Source: Sphingomonadales bacterium
Lineage (GTDB): Bacteria; Pseudomonadota; Alphaproteobacteria; Sphingomonadales; Govanellaceae
Direction: 5' to 3'
DNA: 64,000 nucleotides
NCBI GenBank assembly: GCA_019455285.1
Contig: JACFMS010000002.1
Span: forward strand, 145,665 to 209,664
Shown here: positions 24,699-33,475 of the stretch, piece by piece
How the letters are laid out: every line of letters starts with the position of its first letter
Numbering within the stretch: position 1 is the stretch's first letter
Notes under the pieces: model-generated
What the model was told of the DNA's origin: nothing
Databases searched by the model: none
What the model saw: only the letters and a program-made list of their open reading frames with translations
Made by a program: the position numbers and the translations under genes

Positions 24699-25160
24699 TC
24701 ACTGACCTTGACTCTGTTGCAAGGTGTAAGTTGTCCACCCATTGTGTTGATTAACCGTAATAACAAATCCGCGTTTGCGCAGCCGACACAGCGCCGCCCG
24801 CACTGTATGCCGCTGCCAGCCGGTCAAGACTATTAGATCGTCTACGTTTACACCGCCTTCGCGACCCATCAGCCGCACAACTTCTCCCAACTTGCCGGCA
24901 GGGAATGGCGCAATAGTTTCGGGTATGCCCGTTATGCGACCTATCGGCGAAAAAATTGGTGCGCATCTGACCGATGCTGGTTCATCTGCCTTTGCAGGAC
25001 TATGCTTAAATTTTGTTAGCATCAAAGACAGGCCTAGTGGCGCGGCAACCTTTTTGGTCATTCGTCCTGATTTTATTGTGAACTGAAGGGCTTTGAGGCC
25101 GTGATGTAACCACACGCCCAACTTGGTGCCAAATTGGCTAGTATTATGCTTTTCCTGCAT
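24699..25160 (-). CDS. DUF3489-domain (winged-helix-like) protein
   Basis: A 153-residue protein whose second half fits DUF3489: GKLGEVVRLMGREGGVNVDD, LTGWQRHTVRAALCRL and KRGFVITVN, a pattern that reads as a small winged helix-turn-helix. The N-terminal 70 residues are unlike the family core. A GGAGG 5 nt before the ATG supports the start. It leads the operon with the DUF2924 protein and the serine recombinase. DNA binding, perhaps regulating the recombinase, is inferred from the fold and context. Confidence 0.8.
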   Translation of the reverse strand: MQEKHNTSQFGTKLGVWLHHGLKALQFTIKSGRMTKKVAAPLGLSLMLTKFKHSPAKADEPASVRCAPIFSPIGRITGIPETIAPFPAGKLGEVVRLMGREGGVNVDDLIVLTGWQRHTVRAALCRLRKRGFVITVNQHNGWTTYTLQQSQGQ

Positions 25161-25354
25161 GGGAACCTCCTTACGATTCGCCTAATCCATGCAGCCATCG
25201 CCCCCACCACAAAGCTAGTGGAATGTGGGCGCATTATCCAGATTATCGGGAAGCGTCTCCTAAGGGAGACAGCATAAGAGAGTATGTTAATGAAAATGGG
25301 AGGGGCTATCCTACCTAACCAGCCTAAAAGCGCCAGGGTCTGGGCTCAACTGCA

Positions 25355-25560
25355 TCAGCAGCTGATTGCGAAAAGATAGACCATGTTAAGGAAGTTTCGG
25401 GCTGATTTTTCGAAGCGCATGTCCAGCGTCCTCATATCCTTCATACGGCAAAGGAAGCGCTCCACAATATTCCGGTCGGCGTAAAGGGCGGGATTATGAG
25501 TGACAGGTGTTCTTACGTTTGACTAGGCGGGGATGACGGACAGCGCCCCTTCGCGGGCCA
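25355..25560 (-). pseudogene. IS5-type transposase remnant (C-terminal part)
   Basis: In one frame the minus strand reads ...GALSVIPA, a TAG at 25523-25525, then SNVRTPVTHNPALYADRNIV, ERFLCRMKDMRTLDMRFEKS and ARNFLNMVYLFAISC, ending at TGA. This is the C-terminal DDE-region tail of IS5/IS427-like transposases (family pattern xVIPxKSNRK ... ALYxxRNxVERFFxRLKDxRxxATRYDK). The 5' part is missing: the upstream DNA runs into the end of the CDF transporter gene. No inverted repeats or target duplication could be recognised. The 190 bp between it and the DUF3489 gene show nothing else. Confidence 0.75.
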
Positions 25561-25623
25561 ACTTCAACAAGCTCGAAATGCTGCATAATAACCGGACCAT
25601 AAAGCGAGGCAGGACCAAGTCAT

Positions 25624-26535
25624 CTAATCCACAGCGCAGTTATTGTCATCTGGGGACGAACTCGAGTCTTCCAGTTCAAATTCGAGGGTCGAATGCCTGA
25701 TGCCAAACTTATCTTTCAGGAGCTCCTTTATGTCGCCTTTAATCGTTTCCATGGAGGTCAGGTTCGTCTTGATGACAACAACGTGTGCCTACAGGGATCT
25801 GCGGTGCTCGTCGATTTCCCAGACGTGAACATGGTGAACGCCACGAACGCCACGGACTTGTCGCATTGAAGCTATCACCTCCGACCGGTCGATGTCGGGT
25901 GGAACGGCTTGCATAAGTATGTTTATGGCGCGTGGTAATGAACTAAACCCCTGATACAACACGTAACCCGCGATTATCAGGGTCACAAGTGAGTCTACGA
26001 TGTACAAATCATAAAGAATGATCAATGTGCCGGCGATGATCACCCCGACGGATGCCAGTGCATCGGATACGTTATGAAGAAATGCGGCCTTAACATTGAT
26101 GCTTCTTTTTGAAAGCGTATAGGTCAGGATCGCCGTGGCAATATCGATAACCAGCGCAATGCCGGCGACGATCACAACAATCCAACCACTTATTTCCTGC
26201 GGTTCAAAATACCGCATAACAGCTTCGTAAATCAGATAGAGGCCGATCAGGACTAGCGTCGTCAGGTTAATGAGCGCACCGATGATTTCGGCGCGATTAT
26301 ATCCGAACGTTTTGTCCTCATCCGCCGGCCGCCGTGATATTCGCCTTGCGACCAAGGCAAGCAACAAAGAGCCCGCGTCACTAAAATTGTGCAACGCATC
26401 GGCGATAAGAGAAAGGCTGCCGGACACGATGCCCCCAATAACCTGAGCGACCGTCAGGAGAATATTGATCACGACCGCCCAGAACAGGCGGCCATCGCTC
26501 ATCTCCCCTTGGCCGTGATCGTGTCCGGTCCCCAT
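25624..26535 (-). pseudogene. CDF-family (CzcD-like) metal transporter with an in-frame TAG
   Basis: Cation diffusion facilitators export Zn, Cd or Co in exchange for protons. The first 248 residues are intact: six hydrophobic helices, the metal-site motifs SLIADALHNFSDAGSLLLAL (helix 2) and KAAFLHNVSDALASVG (helix 5), and most of the cytoplasmic domain to VWEIDEHRRSL. A TAG at 25789-25791 then stands where relatives have a Glu (HRRSLEAH). The same frame continues AHVVVIKTNLTSMETIKGDI, FGIRHSTLEFELED to a second TAG at 25624. The interrupted tail is the metal-binding dimerisation domain. The truncated protein may retain some activity. The downstream metal genes are on the same strand 90 bp upstream. 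Confidence 0.8.
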
Positions 26536-26624
26536 GTTCAGACCCCTGGTTCGCCGATCTCGATGGAATATTGCTATTCTTGGGAATCGAGGGCTTTCTT
26601 GACGAATGCGTTGAGCGGTTCATT

Positions 26625-28829
26625 TCATGAATTCTCCGGACTTTTGCGCGGACGCAATAATCGCAGCGCGTTGGCGACCACCAACAGGGAAGCGCCTATG
26701 TCGGCGGCGATGGCGCCCCACAAAGTGGCGAATCCGGCGAAGGTGAGGACCACGAAGACGACCTTGACGCCGAGCGAGAAGATGATGTTCTGGCGAATGA
26801 TGGCGAGCGTCTGTTTAGCGTGATGGACAAGCCAAGGGAGCTTCGAGATGTCGTCGGTCATGAGAGCGATATCGGCGGTCTCGATAGCCGCGTCCGATCC
26901 GATCGCGCCCATGGCGATGCCAAGGTTGGCGCGCGCCAGCGCCGGCGCGTCGTTGACACCGTCGCCGACCATGGCGACCGTGCCATAGCGCGCGATCAGC
27001 TCCTCGATTTTCTTGACCTTGTTTTCCGGGAGCAGCTCGGCGTGCACCTCGTCGATACCGAGATCGCGGGCGATGGCATTGGCCGTGACGCGATTGTCGC
27101 CGGTCAGCATGACCACATGCTCAATACCGGCGGCGTGCAGCTGTTGTATAATTTCCCGCGCTTCCGGCCGGACCGTATCAGCTACGGCGATGAGGCCAAA
27201 GACATGCCGCGCATTGCCGAGGGCGATGACCGTTTTGCCATCCGCCTCCAATGCTTCCGCCCGTTTTGCGATCTCGGGCGTATCCTGACCGCGCTCGACG
27301 ACGTAACGGTGGGAGCCGAGCCAGAAGGACTCGCCGTCGAAGATGCCGGTCAGCCCCTTTCCCTTGAGGACCTGTAAATCTGTTGCCGGCACCCGTGCGA
27401 TCTCCCTTTGCACGGCATACTGCAGGATCGCGCGCGCAAGCGGATGCGTGGAGCGCGCCTCAAGCGCTGCGGCGCGAGCGATTAGCTCGGCCTCGGTGTG
27501 GCTTCCAAGCGGTACGACCTCAGCCACGACGGGCTCGCCCCGCGTGATCGTTCCGGTCTTGTCCATGGCGATCGCCTTCAGGCGCGCGGGAAGCTCGATA
27601 TAGGCGCCGCCCTTGACCAGAACTCCGGCGCGGGCCGCTGACGCGAGCGCAGAGACGATGGAGACGGGCGTCGAGATCACCAACGCGCACGGGCAGGCGA
27701 TCACGAGCAAGACAAGGGCGCGATAGAACCAGTCGTCCCACGCGCCCCCGAAGGCGAGCGGCGGCACGAGGAGGACGAGGAGCGCGAGAGCCATGACCGC
27801 GGGCGTATAGACGCGGGCAAAGCGCTCCACCCACTGCTCCGAAGGAGCGCGCCGCGCATGGGTTTCCTCCACCATACGAATGATGCGGGCAAGCGTCGTG
27901 TCTTCGGCAGCCTTGGTGGCCTCCACCGTGAGCGTTCCATCACCGTTGATGGTGCCTGCATAAACGTCCGCGCCCTCCGCCTTTTCAACCGGCACGCTCT
28001 CGCCCGTAATGGGCGCTTGATTGATAGCGCTGGTCCCGGCAACGACCCGTCCGTCCAGCCCGATGCGCTCGCCGGCCGGAACGATGAAACGGTCGCCCGG
28101 TTTGATCTCGGCCACAGGCACGTCCGCTTCTGATCCGTCTGCGCGCAGGAGACGCACCATGGGCGGTGCAAGATCGACAAGAGCGGCAATGGCACGACGC
28201 GCCCGACCAACGCTCCAGCTTTCCAGCGTCAACGACAGCGCGAAGAGGAACGCAACCGTTGCCGCCTCGAACCATTCGCCGATGACGATGGCGCCAGCGA
28301 CGGCGATCGTCATCAAAAGATTCATGTCGGGCCGCAGGCCGCGTGCCGCGTACCAGGCCTTGATGATGACGAAGCGTATACCAAAGGCGATGGCGAACGC
28401 GTAGGCCACCATCTCGGGCAAAGGTACGGCTTTCCCGTCGTGACCGGCGAGAAGCCGAATGGCTTCGATGAAACCGCCCGCGAGCCAAATGTGGATGACA
28501 AAGCCTACAACGACAAACAGGCCGCTGAGACTTGTGAACCAGATATGCTGGCGCCGCCGTCGGTCGCTCTCGTCACCCGCACTTTTCTCGTCGGCGCGCC
28601 ATTCGGTCGCGGTCATGCCCGTTCGCCGGACGGCTCGCCGGATCTCATCTGGGGAAACTGGCGGCGCTTCGGCGAGCACTGTCATGCGGCCGTTCAGGAC
28701 GTCGAAGGCGAGATTGTCCGCACCGCCGACGAGCGGGCCAAGCTCGCGATGGAGTACTGCCACTTCCTCGGCGCAATCCAGCCCTTGCACCTTGAAGGTC
28801 AGGCGGGACGCTTCGGTTGCGGGCGCCAT
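26625..28829 (-). CDS. Heavy-metal P-type ATPase (CadA/ZntA type)
   Basis: A P1B-type ATPase exporting soft divalent metals (Zn, Cd, Pb) from the cytoplasm. The 734-residue protein has an N-terminal HMA-like domain whose metal motif reads GLDCAEE rather than GMTCAAC. It also shows the ITGESVPVEK phosphatase motif, the CPC motif VIACPCALVISTP near residue 380, AMDKTGTITRGEP near residue 422 with the phosphorylated Asp, and VAMVGDGVNDAPAL. The GLDCAEE and CPC features are those of ZntA/CadA rather than copper pumps. The start overlaps the stop of the PII-like gene (TGATG). It forms an operon with the RND genes upstream. Confidence 0.9.
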   Translation of the reverse strand: MAPATEASRLTFKVQGLDCAEEVAVLHRELGPLVGGADNLAFDVLNGRMTVLAEAPPVSPDEIRRAVRRTGMTATEWRADEKSAGDESDRRRRQHIWFTSLSGLFVVVGFVIHIWLAGGFIEAIRLLAGHDGKAVPLPEMVAYAFAIAFGIRFVIIKAWYAARGLRPDMNLLMTIAVAGAIVIGEWFEAATVAFLFALSLTLESWSVGRARRAIAALVDLAPPMVRLLRADGSEADVPVAEIKPGDRFIVPAGERIGLDGRVVAGTSAINQAPITGESVPVEKAEGADVYAGTINGDGTLTVEATKAAEDTTLARIIRMVEETHARRAPSEQWVERFARVYTPAVMALALLVLLVPPLAFGGAWDDWFYRALVLLVIACPCALVISTPVSIVSALASAARAGVLVKGGAYIELPARLKAIAMDKTGTITRGEPVVAEVVPLGSHTEAELIARAAALEARSTHPLARAILQYAVQREIARVPATDLQVLKGKGLTGIFDGESFWLGSHRYVVERGQDTPEIAKRAEALEADGKTVIALGNARHVFGLIAVADTVRPEAREIIQQLHAAGIEHVVMLTGDNRVTANAIARDLGIDEVHAELLPENKVKKIEELIARYGTVAMVGDGVNDAPALARANLGIAMGAIGSDAAIETADIALMTDDISKLPWLVHHAKQTLAIIRQNIIFSLGVKVVFVVLTFAGFATLWGAIAADIGASLLVVANALRLLRPRKSPENS

Positions 28830-29155
28830 CAGGACGCGTTTCCATCTTCGATCGGATAGGCGGTTTCGATCTCGCTGACATAAACCCAGCCGGCGATTGG
28901 TTGTCCGGTACGCCCATTGTCGCGGATCAACGCCACGGCCTGATCGACTTGATCCGCCGCGCAGACCAGTTCCAGCTTCACCTCCGTGATGACTTTTTCG
29001 CCGATTTCGATGGAGTATTGCTGTTCCTGGGAATCGAGGGCCTTCAGCATACCCCTGACGTCGATCACGGAAATGTTCCGGAACCCCGCCGCCTTGAGCG
29101 CATGGACGACATCGGCGATGCGGTTACGGTGAATGAACGCTTTGACTTCTTTCAT
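28829..29155 (-). CDS. PII-like protein associated with metal efflux
   Basis: A 108-residue GlnB-fold protein: MKEVKAFIHRNRIADVVHAL resembles the PII opening, followed by FRNISVIDVRGM, a T-loop region without the uridylylated Tyr context (LDSQEQQYSIEIGEKVITEV), KLELVCAADQVDQAVALI and a C-terminal GWVYVSEIETAYPI. It matches the PII-NG type, which lacks classical PII signatures and is encoded next to CzcA/CusA pumps. Start at 29155 chosen because MKEVKAFI is the family opening. It lies 1 bp from the czcA-type gene stop and overlaps the P-ATPase start. A sensory role in metal efflux is inferred from context. Confidence 0.8.
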   Translation of the reverse strand: MKEVKAFIHRNRIADVVHALKAAGFRNISVIDVRGMLKALDSQEQQYSIEIGEKVITEVKLELVCAADQVDQAVALIRDNGRTGQPIAGWVYVSEIETAYPIEDGNAS

Positions 29156-29156
29156 A

Positions 29157-32100
29157 TCAGACCTCCTGCGGTTCGAGTTCTTGAGCGGCTTTCCGCCGTT
29201 CCACCACGCGCGTCTCCATCCACTCATAGATGACGGGGAGAAGGACGAGGGTCAGCAGCGTCGACGTGATCAGCCCGCCGACCACGACGGTGGCAAGCGG
29301 CCGCTGGGTTTCGGCGCCGACACCTGACGACAGCAGCATGGGAATCAGGCCGAGGATGGCGACGCTCGCCGTCATCAGCACCGGGCGGAGCCTGAGTTCT
29401 GTTCCCCGTCGTACGGCTTCCCCAACGCTCAGTCCCTTTTCGCGCAATCCATTGATGAATTCGACCAGCACGATGCCGTTGAGCATGGCGACACCGAAGA
29501 CCGCGATGAAGCCGATGGCGGACGGCACCGACAGATATTGCCCGGTGACGGCAAGCCCGACCAGCCCGCCGATGGTGGCGAACGGCACATTGGCGATGAT
29601 CAGCGTGGCGTGGCGGATCGAGTTGAACGCGGTGTACAGAAGGACGAAGATGAAGAAGATCGTCAGCGGCACGATGATCGACAGCCGGGTCAGCGCGCGC
29701 TGCTGGTTCTCGAACGATCCGCCCCACTCGATCCAGTAGCCGGGCGGAAGGTCCACGCTCTGGGCAATTGCTCTGTCGGCGTCCTGAACGAAGCCGTCCA
29801 CGTCGCGGCCGCGGACATCCATCTGGATCACGGCGTAGCGTTGCAATTGCTCGCGGCGCACGAAGGAATAGCCTTCCGCCACCGATACGTCCGCGACCCG
29901 GCTCAAGGGAATGATCGCGCCGTCGGCGGTGCTGAGCGGGATCGCCTTGATCGCTTCGACCGACGTCTTCGCGGAGTCCTGTAGCCGCGCCGTGATATCG
30001 AACCGTCTGACCCCGTCGATCAGCGTCGAGACCGGCTCGTTGCCGATGCCGGTGCGGACGATGGTCAGAACGTCGTCGGCGTTAAGGCCATAGCGGGCGA
30101 GTTGCTCCCGGTCCACTATTATCCGCACCTGCGGCTTGCCGAGATTGGCTTCGAGCGACAGGTCGGCGACGCCGGGGACCGAGGCGATCGCGTTCTTGAT
30201 CTCCTGGCTCAGGCGATCGAGCTCGCCCAAATCCTCGCCGTAGAGCTTGGCCGCCAAGGTGGCGCGCACCCCTGAGATCAGTTCTTCCACCCGCATCTGG
30301 ATCGGCTGGGTGAAAGCGATGACGGCGGTGGGGACGACCTCCTCCAGAGTCTCGCGCATGGCGTCCGCTAGTTCCTCGATGGAGCGGTCGGACGTCCATT
30401 CGCTTTGGGGCTTCAAGGCGGTGTAGATTTCCATGTAATTGACGTCCGCCGTCTCGCCCTTCTCGGCCCGGCCGATCATGGCAAGCGTGGTATCAACTTC
30501 CGGGAAGTCCGACAATGCCGCCGCGATGTCGTTCGAGACCTTGATCGACTGGTCGAGCGAGGTGGACGGGATCGAAGTCACCCGCCACATGATCGAACCT
30601 TCCTGCAATTGCGGCATGAACTCCTTGCCGAGGAACGGGAAGAGCGCGAGGCTGCCGGCAAGCAAGACGCCAGCCGCCGCCACGACCTTTCGCTTGTTGG
30701 CGAGCGACCAGGCGAGCAGCGGCAGATAGCCGCGCTTGATCCAGCGCACGAGCATGGTATCGCGCTCTTCCTTGGGCTTCAGGATCAGCGCCGCGAGGAC
30801 CGGGATGATCGTCAGCGTCAGGAGGAGCGAGCCCGCCATCGCAAAGCTGATGTTGAAAGCCATCGGCTTGAAGAGCTTGCCTTCGAGGCCCTCGAGACTG
30901 AACAGCGGTAGGAACACGACGATGATGATCAGGATGGCAAACGCGATCGGATTGGCGACTTCGCGCGCCGCCGTGAGCACGGCCGCCGTTCGGTTCACTT
31001 TCTCGCCTTCCGTGCGGCGTTCAGCCATGATCCTGAACGAGTTCTCGACCATCACCACCGCGCCGTCGACCATCATGCCGATACCGATGGCGAGACCGGC
31101 CAAGGACATGAGATTGGCCGAGAGGCCCGCCTCCCCCATGAAGATGAAGGCGATCAGCATGGCGAGCGGCAGGGCGGCGATGACGACGAAGGCCGAGCGG
31201 AGTTCGCCGAGGAACAGGAACAGCACGATGGCGACCAGGATCGAGCCCTCGATCAACGCGCGCTCCGCCGTCGAGACCGCCTTCTTGACAAGCTCGGTGC
31301 GGTCATAGATTGGCCTGAGCGCGACACCATCCGGCAAGGCCTGCTCGGCGACCGAGAGCTTCTCCTTGACGGCATCGACCACGGTCTTGGCGTTCTCGCC
31401 GATGCGCGACAAGGCCATGCCGAGGACCACTTCCTTGCCGTCACGCGTCACCGCGCCGAAGCGCAGCGACGGCGCCTGTACGACCGTCGCCACGTCCCGC
31501 AAATAGACCGGCGTGCCGTCCTCGACCTTGAGGACAATGCTGCCGATGTCGCGCTCGCCATCGACGAGGCCGAGGCCCCGGACCAGGAACTGCTCCGGTC
31601 CCTGATCGATATATTGCCCGCCGACCTGACGGTTGTTGGCCTCGATCGCCTCCATCACGTCGCGATAGCCGAACTTGTATTTGATGAGCTTCAGGGGGTC
31701 GATCTGCACCTGATACTGGCGCTCCTGGCCGCCCCAGGACATCACGTCGTCAACGCCCGACGCCGTCCTCAGGATGAGGCGGATCGACCAGTCTTGCAGC
31801 GTGCGCAGATCCATGTCGGTGATGTCGCCGGCGAGCTTTTCGTCGGCGCGCTCGAGCGTGTACCAGAACACTTGTCCGAGGCCGGAGGAATTCGGTCCCA
31901 TTTCGGGAGTGCCATAGCCCTCGGGTATGCGGTCGCGGACCTCGGCCAGTCGCTCCATGACGAGGCGGCGAGCAAAATAGATGTCCACATCGTCCTCGAA
32001 ATAGACCGAAACATAGGATAGCCCGAACAGGCTGACCGAGCGGATCTGGTCAACATCCGGTAAACCGGCCATGGCCGATTCCACGGGGAATGTGAGAAGT

Positions 32101-32288
32101 TGTTCCACATCCTCCGCCGCGAGGCCGGGTGACTCCGTGTAGATATTGACCTGCACTGGCGTGACGTCGGGAAAGGCGTCGATCGGCACGGTCATCACCG
32201 CCCGCCAGCCGAGGAAGCCCACGACCAGAAAGGCGATGATCACCAGAAATTTGTATTGAAGCGAAAGTTCGACGAGCTTGTTCAACAT
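29157..32288 (-). CDS. czcA: RND heavy-metal efflux pump, inner-membrane subunit (CzcA/CusA family)
   Basis: The proton-driven pump of a tripartite metal exporter. The 1043-residue protein begins LVELSLQYKFLVIIAFLVVG and has the HME-RND layout: twelve helices with two large periplasmic loops, FPDVTPVQVNIYTESPGLAA near the N-terminus, and the helix-4 motif GLAIGIGMMVDGAVVMVEN. In Co/Zn/Cd pumps this usually starts with DFG; here the first Asp is absent, so metal specificity is uncertain and partly resembles monovalent-metal pumps. It lies 11 bp from the czcB-type gene. Neighbouring CDF and CadA genes argue for divalent metals. Confidence 0.9.
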   Translation of the reverse strand: MLNKLVELSLQYKFLVIIAFLVVGFLGWRAVMTVPIDAFPDVTPVQVNIYTESPGLAAEDVEQLLTFPVESAMAGLPDVDQIRSVSLFGLSYVSVYFEDDVDIYFARRLVMERLAEVRDRIPEGYGTPEMGPNSSGLGQVFWYTLERADEKLAGDITDMDLRTLQDWSIRLILRTASGVDDVMSWGGQERQYQVQIDPLKLIKYKFGYRDVMEAIEANNRQVGGQYIDQGPEQFLVRGLGLVDGERDIGSIVLKVEDGTPVYLRDVATVVQAPSLRFGAVTRDGKEVVLGMALSRIGENAKTVVDAVKEKLSVAEQALPDGVALRPIYDRTELVKKAVSTAERALIEGSILVAIVLFLFLGELRSAFVVIAALPLAMLIAFIFMGEAGLSANLMSLAGLAIGIGMMVDGAVVMVENSFRIMAERRTEGEKVNRTAAVLTAAREVANPIAFAILIIIVVFLPLFSLEGLEGKLFKPMAFNISFAMAGSLLLTLTIIPVLAALILKPKEERDTMLVRWIKRGYLPLLAWSLANKRKVVAAAGVLLAGSLALFPFLGKEFMPQLQEGSIMWRVTSIPSTSLDQSIKVSNDIAAALSDFPEVDTTLAMIGRAEKGETADVNYMEIYTALKPQSEWTSDRSIEELADAMRETLEEVVPTAVIAFTQPIQMRVEELISGVRATLAAKLYGEDLGELDRLSQEIKNAIASVPGVADLSLEANLGKPQVRIIVDREQLARYGLNADDVLTIVRTGIGNEPVSTLIDGVRRFDITARLQDSAKTSVEAIKAIPLSTADGAIIPLSRVADVSVAEGYSFVRREQLQRYAVIQMDVRGRDVDGFVQDADRAIAQSVDLPPGYWIEWGGSFENQQRALTRLSIIVPLTIFFIFVLLYTAFNSIRHATLIIANVPFATIGGLVGLAVTGQYLSVPSAIGFIAVFGVAMLNGIVLVEFINGLREKGLSVGEAVRRGTELRLRPVLMTASVAILGLIPMLLSSGVGAETQRPLATVVVGGLITSTLLTLVLLPVIYEWMETRVVERRKAAQELEPQEV

Positions 32289-32299
32289 GATCTATCTCC

Positions 32300-33475
32300 T
32301 CAGTGCCCGTGGCCTTCGCCCATCTGGGATTTCTGGATGAGCGACTTGAGGAGAAAGACCTCAGTCGTCGCGATCTCGTCGCCCGCGCTCAGCCCTGCCG
32401 CGACCTCAATCCAGCCGCCGCGCGTCTCGCCGGTCTTAATCGCCGTCGGGTGAAGTTTGTCGCCTTCGACTTTGAAAACAGTCGGGCTTCCGTCCATGAG
32501 CGTGACGCTGGATTCCGGAACGGCCAGCGCTTGTTTGCCATCGCCGATCGGCACCGCGACATTGACATATTGGCCGGGGTGGAGCGCGTCGCCGGCGTTA
32601 TCCACTTCGATGCGGACCGGCAAGGTGCGCGTGGTCTCATCAAGTGTGTGGTACGCCTGCACGATCCGGCCACTGACGGCATGGTCTTTGTCGACCAGGA
32701 TGCGCACCGTGCCGCCCACTTTGACATGCGCGGCCTGCTCGGACGAGAGTTGCGCTTTTACCCACACCCGGCTTTCATCCATGATCTGGAACAGCACGCG
32801 CCCCGCATCCACGACCTCGCCGACGACGAAATCATCCTTGACGACGGTGCCGTCCTGGGGCGCCAGGAGATCGAATCTCCCGGTCGCTTTCGATGCGCCG
32901 GTGCTCTTGACCAGCGCCTCTATCTGCTTCTGCGTCATGCCGAAGGCCAGAAGCTTGGCTTGCGCCTGCTCGGCAGCTACTTGTGCTTCCACATACCGCC
33001 GCTCGGACACAACCTCTCGCCCCAGTTCGTGCACGCGGTTCCATTCACGGGTGGCCACGATAAGGTTTCCTTGGGCGTCGGCCATCTCGACGCTGGACAA
33101 AGTGACAAGCGCTTGTCCGGTCTTCACACGGTCCCCAAGCTTTACTTGCCGGGCGACAATTTGAGCGGATATTCGGGGGGCGATCTGTGCCGAGCGGTAA
33201 AGATCGAGCGTTACCTCGCCTGGAACGACAGCCTCATCGGCAAGGACGCGCATGTCCGTCGGCGCGGTCACCACACCCTGCACCTGGCGTTCGGCGGCGG
33301 TCATTTTGACGACGCCGCCTTCTTCATGTTCCTCGCCGTTCTCCGCCGCTTGCGAAGCGGTAGCAGCAACTTCATTTTTTTTGTTCGGCGACTGATCGAT
33401 CAACGTGAAAGCGGCGCCGGCGATGATGACCGCGATGGCTGCGGCGCCTAAGAACAATTTGGTTTTCCTGGTCAT
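32300..33475 (-). CDS. czcB: RND efflux periplasmic adaptor subunit (CzcB family)
   Basis: The membrane-fusion protein linking pump and outer-membrane channel. The 391-residue protein has an N-terminal membrane anchor (KLFLGAAAIAVIIAGAAFTLI), a linker with EEHEEGG, a barrel-sandwich part (ARQVKLGDRVKTGQALVTLS), a helical hairpin (AAEQAQAKLLAFGMTQKQI), LAPQDGTVV and C-terminal barrels, with a His-containing tail GEGHGH. I chose the ATG at 33475, which overlaps the czcC stop as ATGA; an ATG at 33493 is also in frame. The HExEEGG and terminal His residues may bind metal. Confidence 0.88.
   Translation of the reverse strand: MTRKTKLFLGAAAIAVIIAGAAFTLIDQSPNKKNEVAATASQAAENGEEHEEGGVVKMTAAERQVQGVVTAPTDMRVLADEAVVPGEVTLDLYRSAQIAPRISAQIVARQVKLGDRVKTGQALVTLSSVEMADAQGNLIVATREWNRVHELGREVVSERRYVEAQVAAEQAQAKLLAFGMTQKQIEALVKSTGASKATGRFDLLAPQDGTVVKDDFVVGEVVDAGRVLFQIMDESRVWVKAQLSSEQAAHVKVGGTVRILVDKDHAVSGRIVQAYHTLDETTRTLPVRIEVDNAGDALHPGQYVNVAVPIGDGKQALAVPESSVTLMDGSPTVFKVEGDKLHPTAIKTGETRGGWIEVAAGLSAGDEIATTEVFLLKSLIQKSQMGEGHGH

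Noticed and set aside
25624..25788. A separate small gene for the tail after the CDF stop.
   Set aside because: It is the in-frame continuation of the CDF domain and has no start signal of its own.
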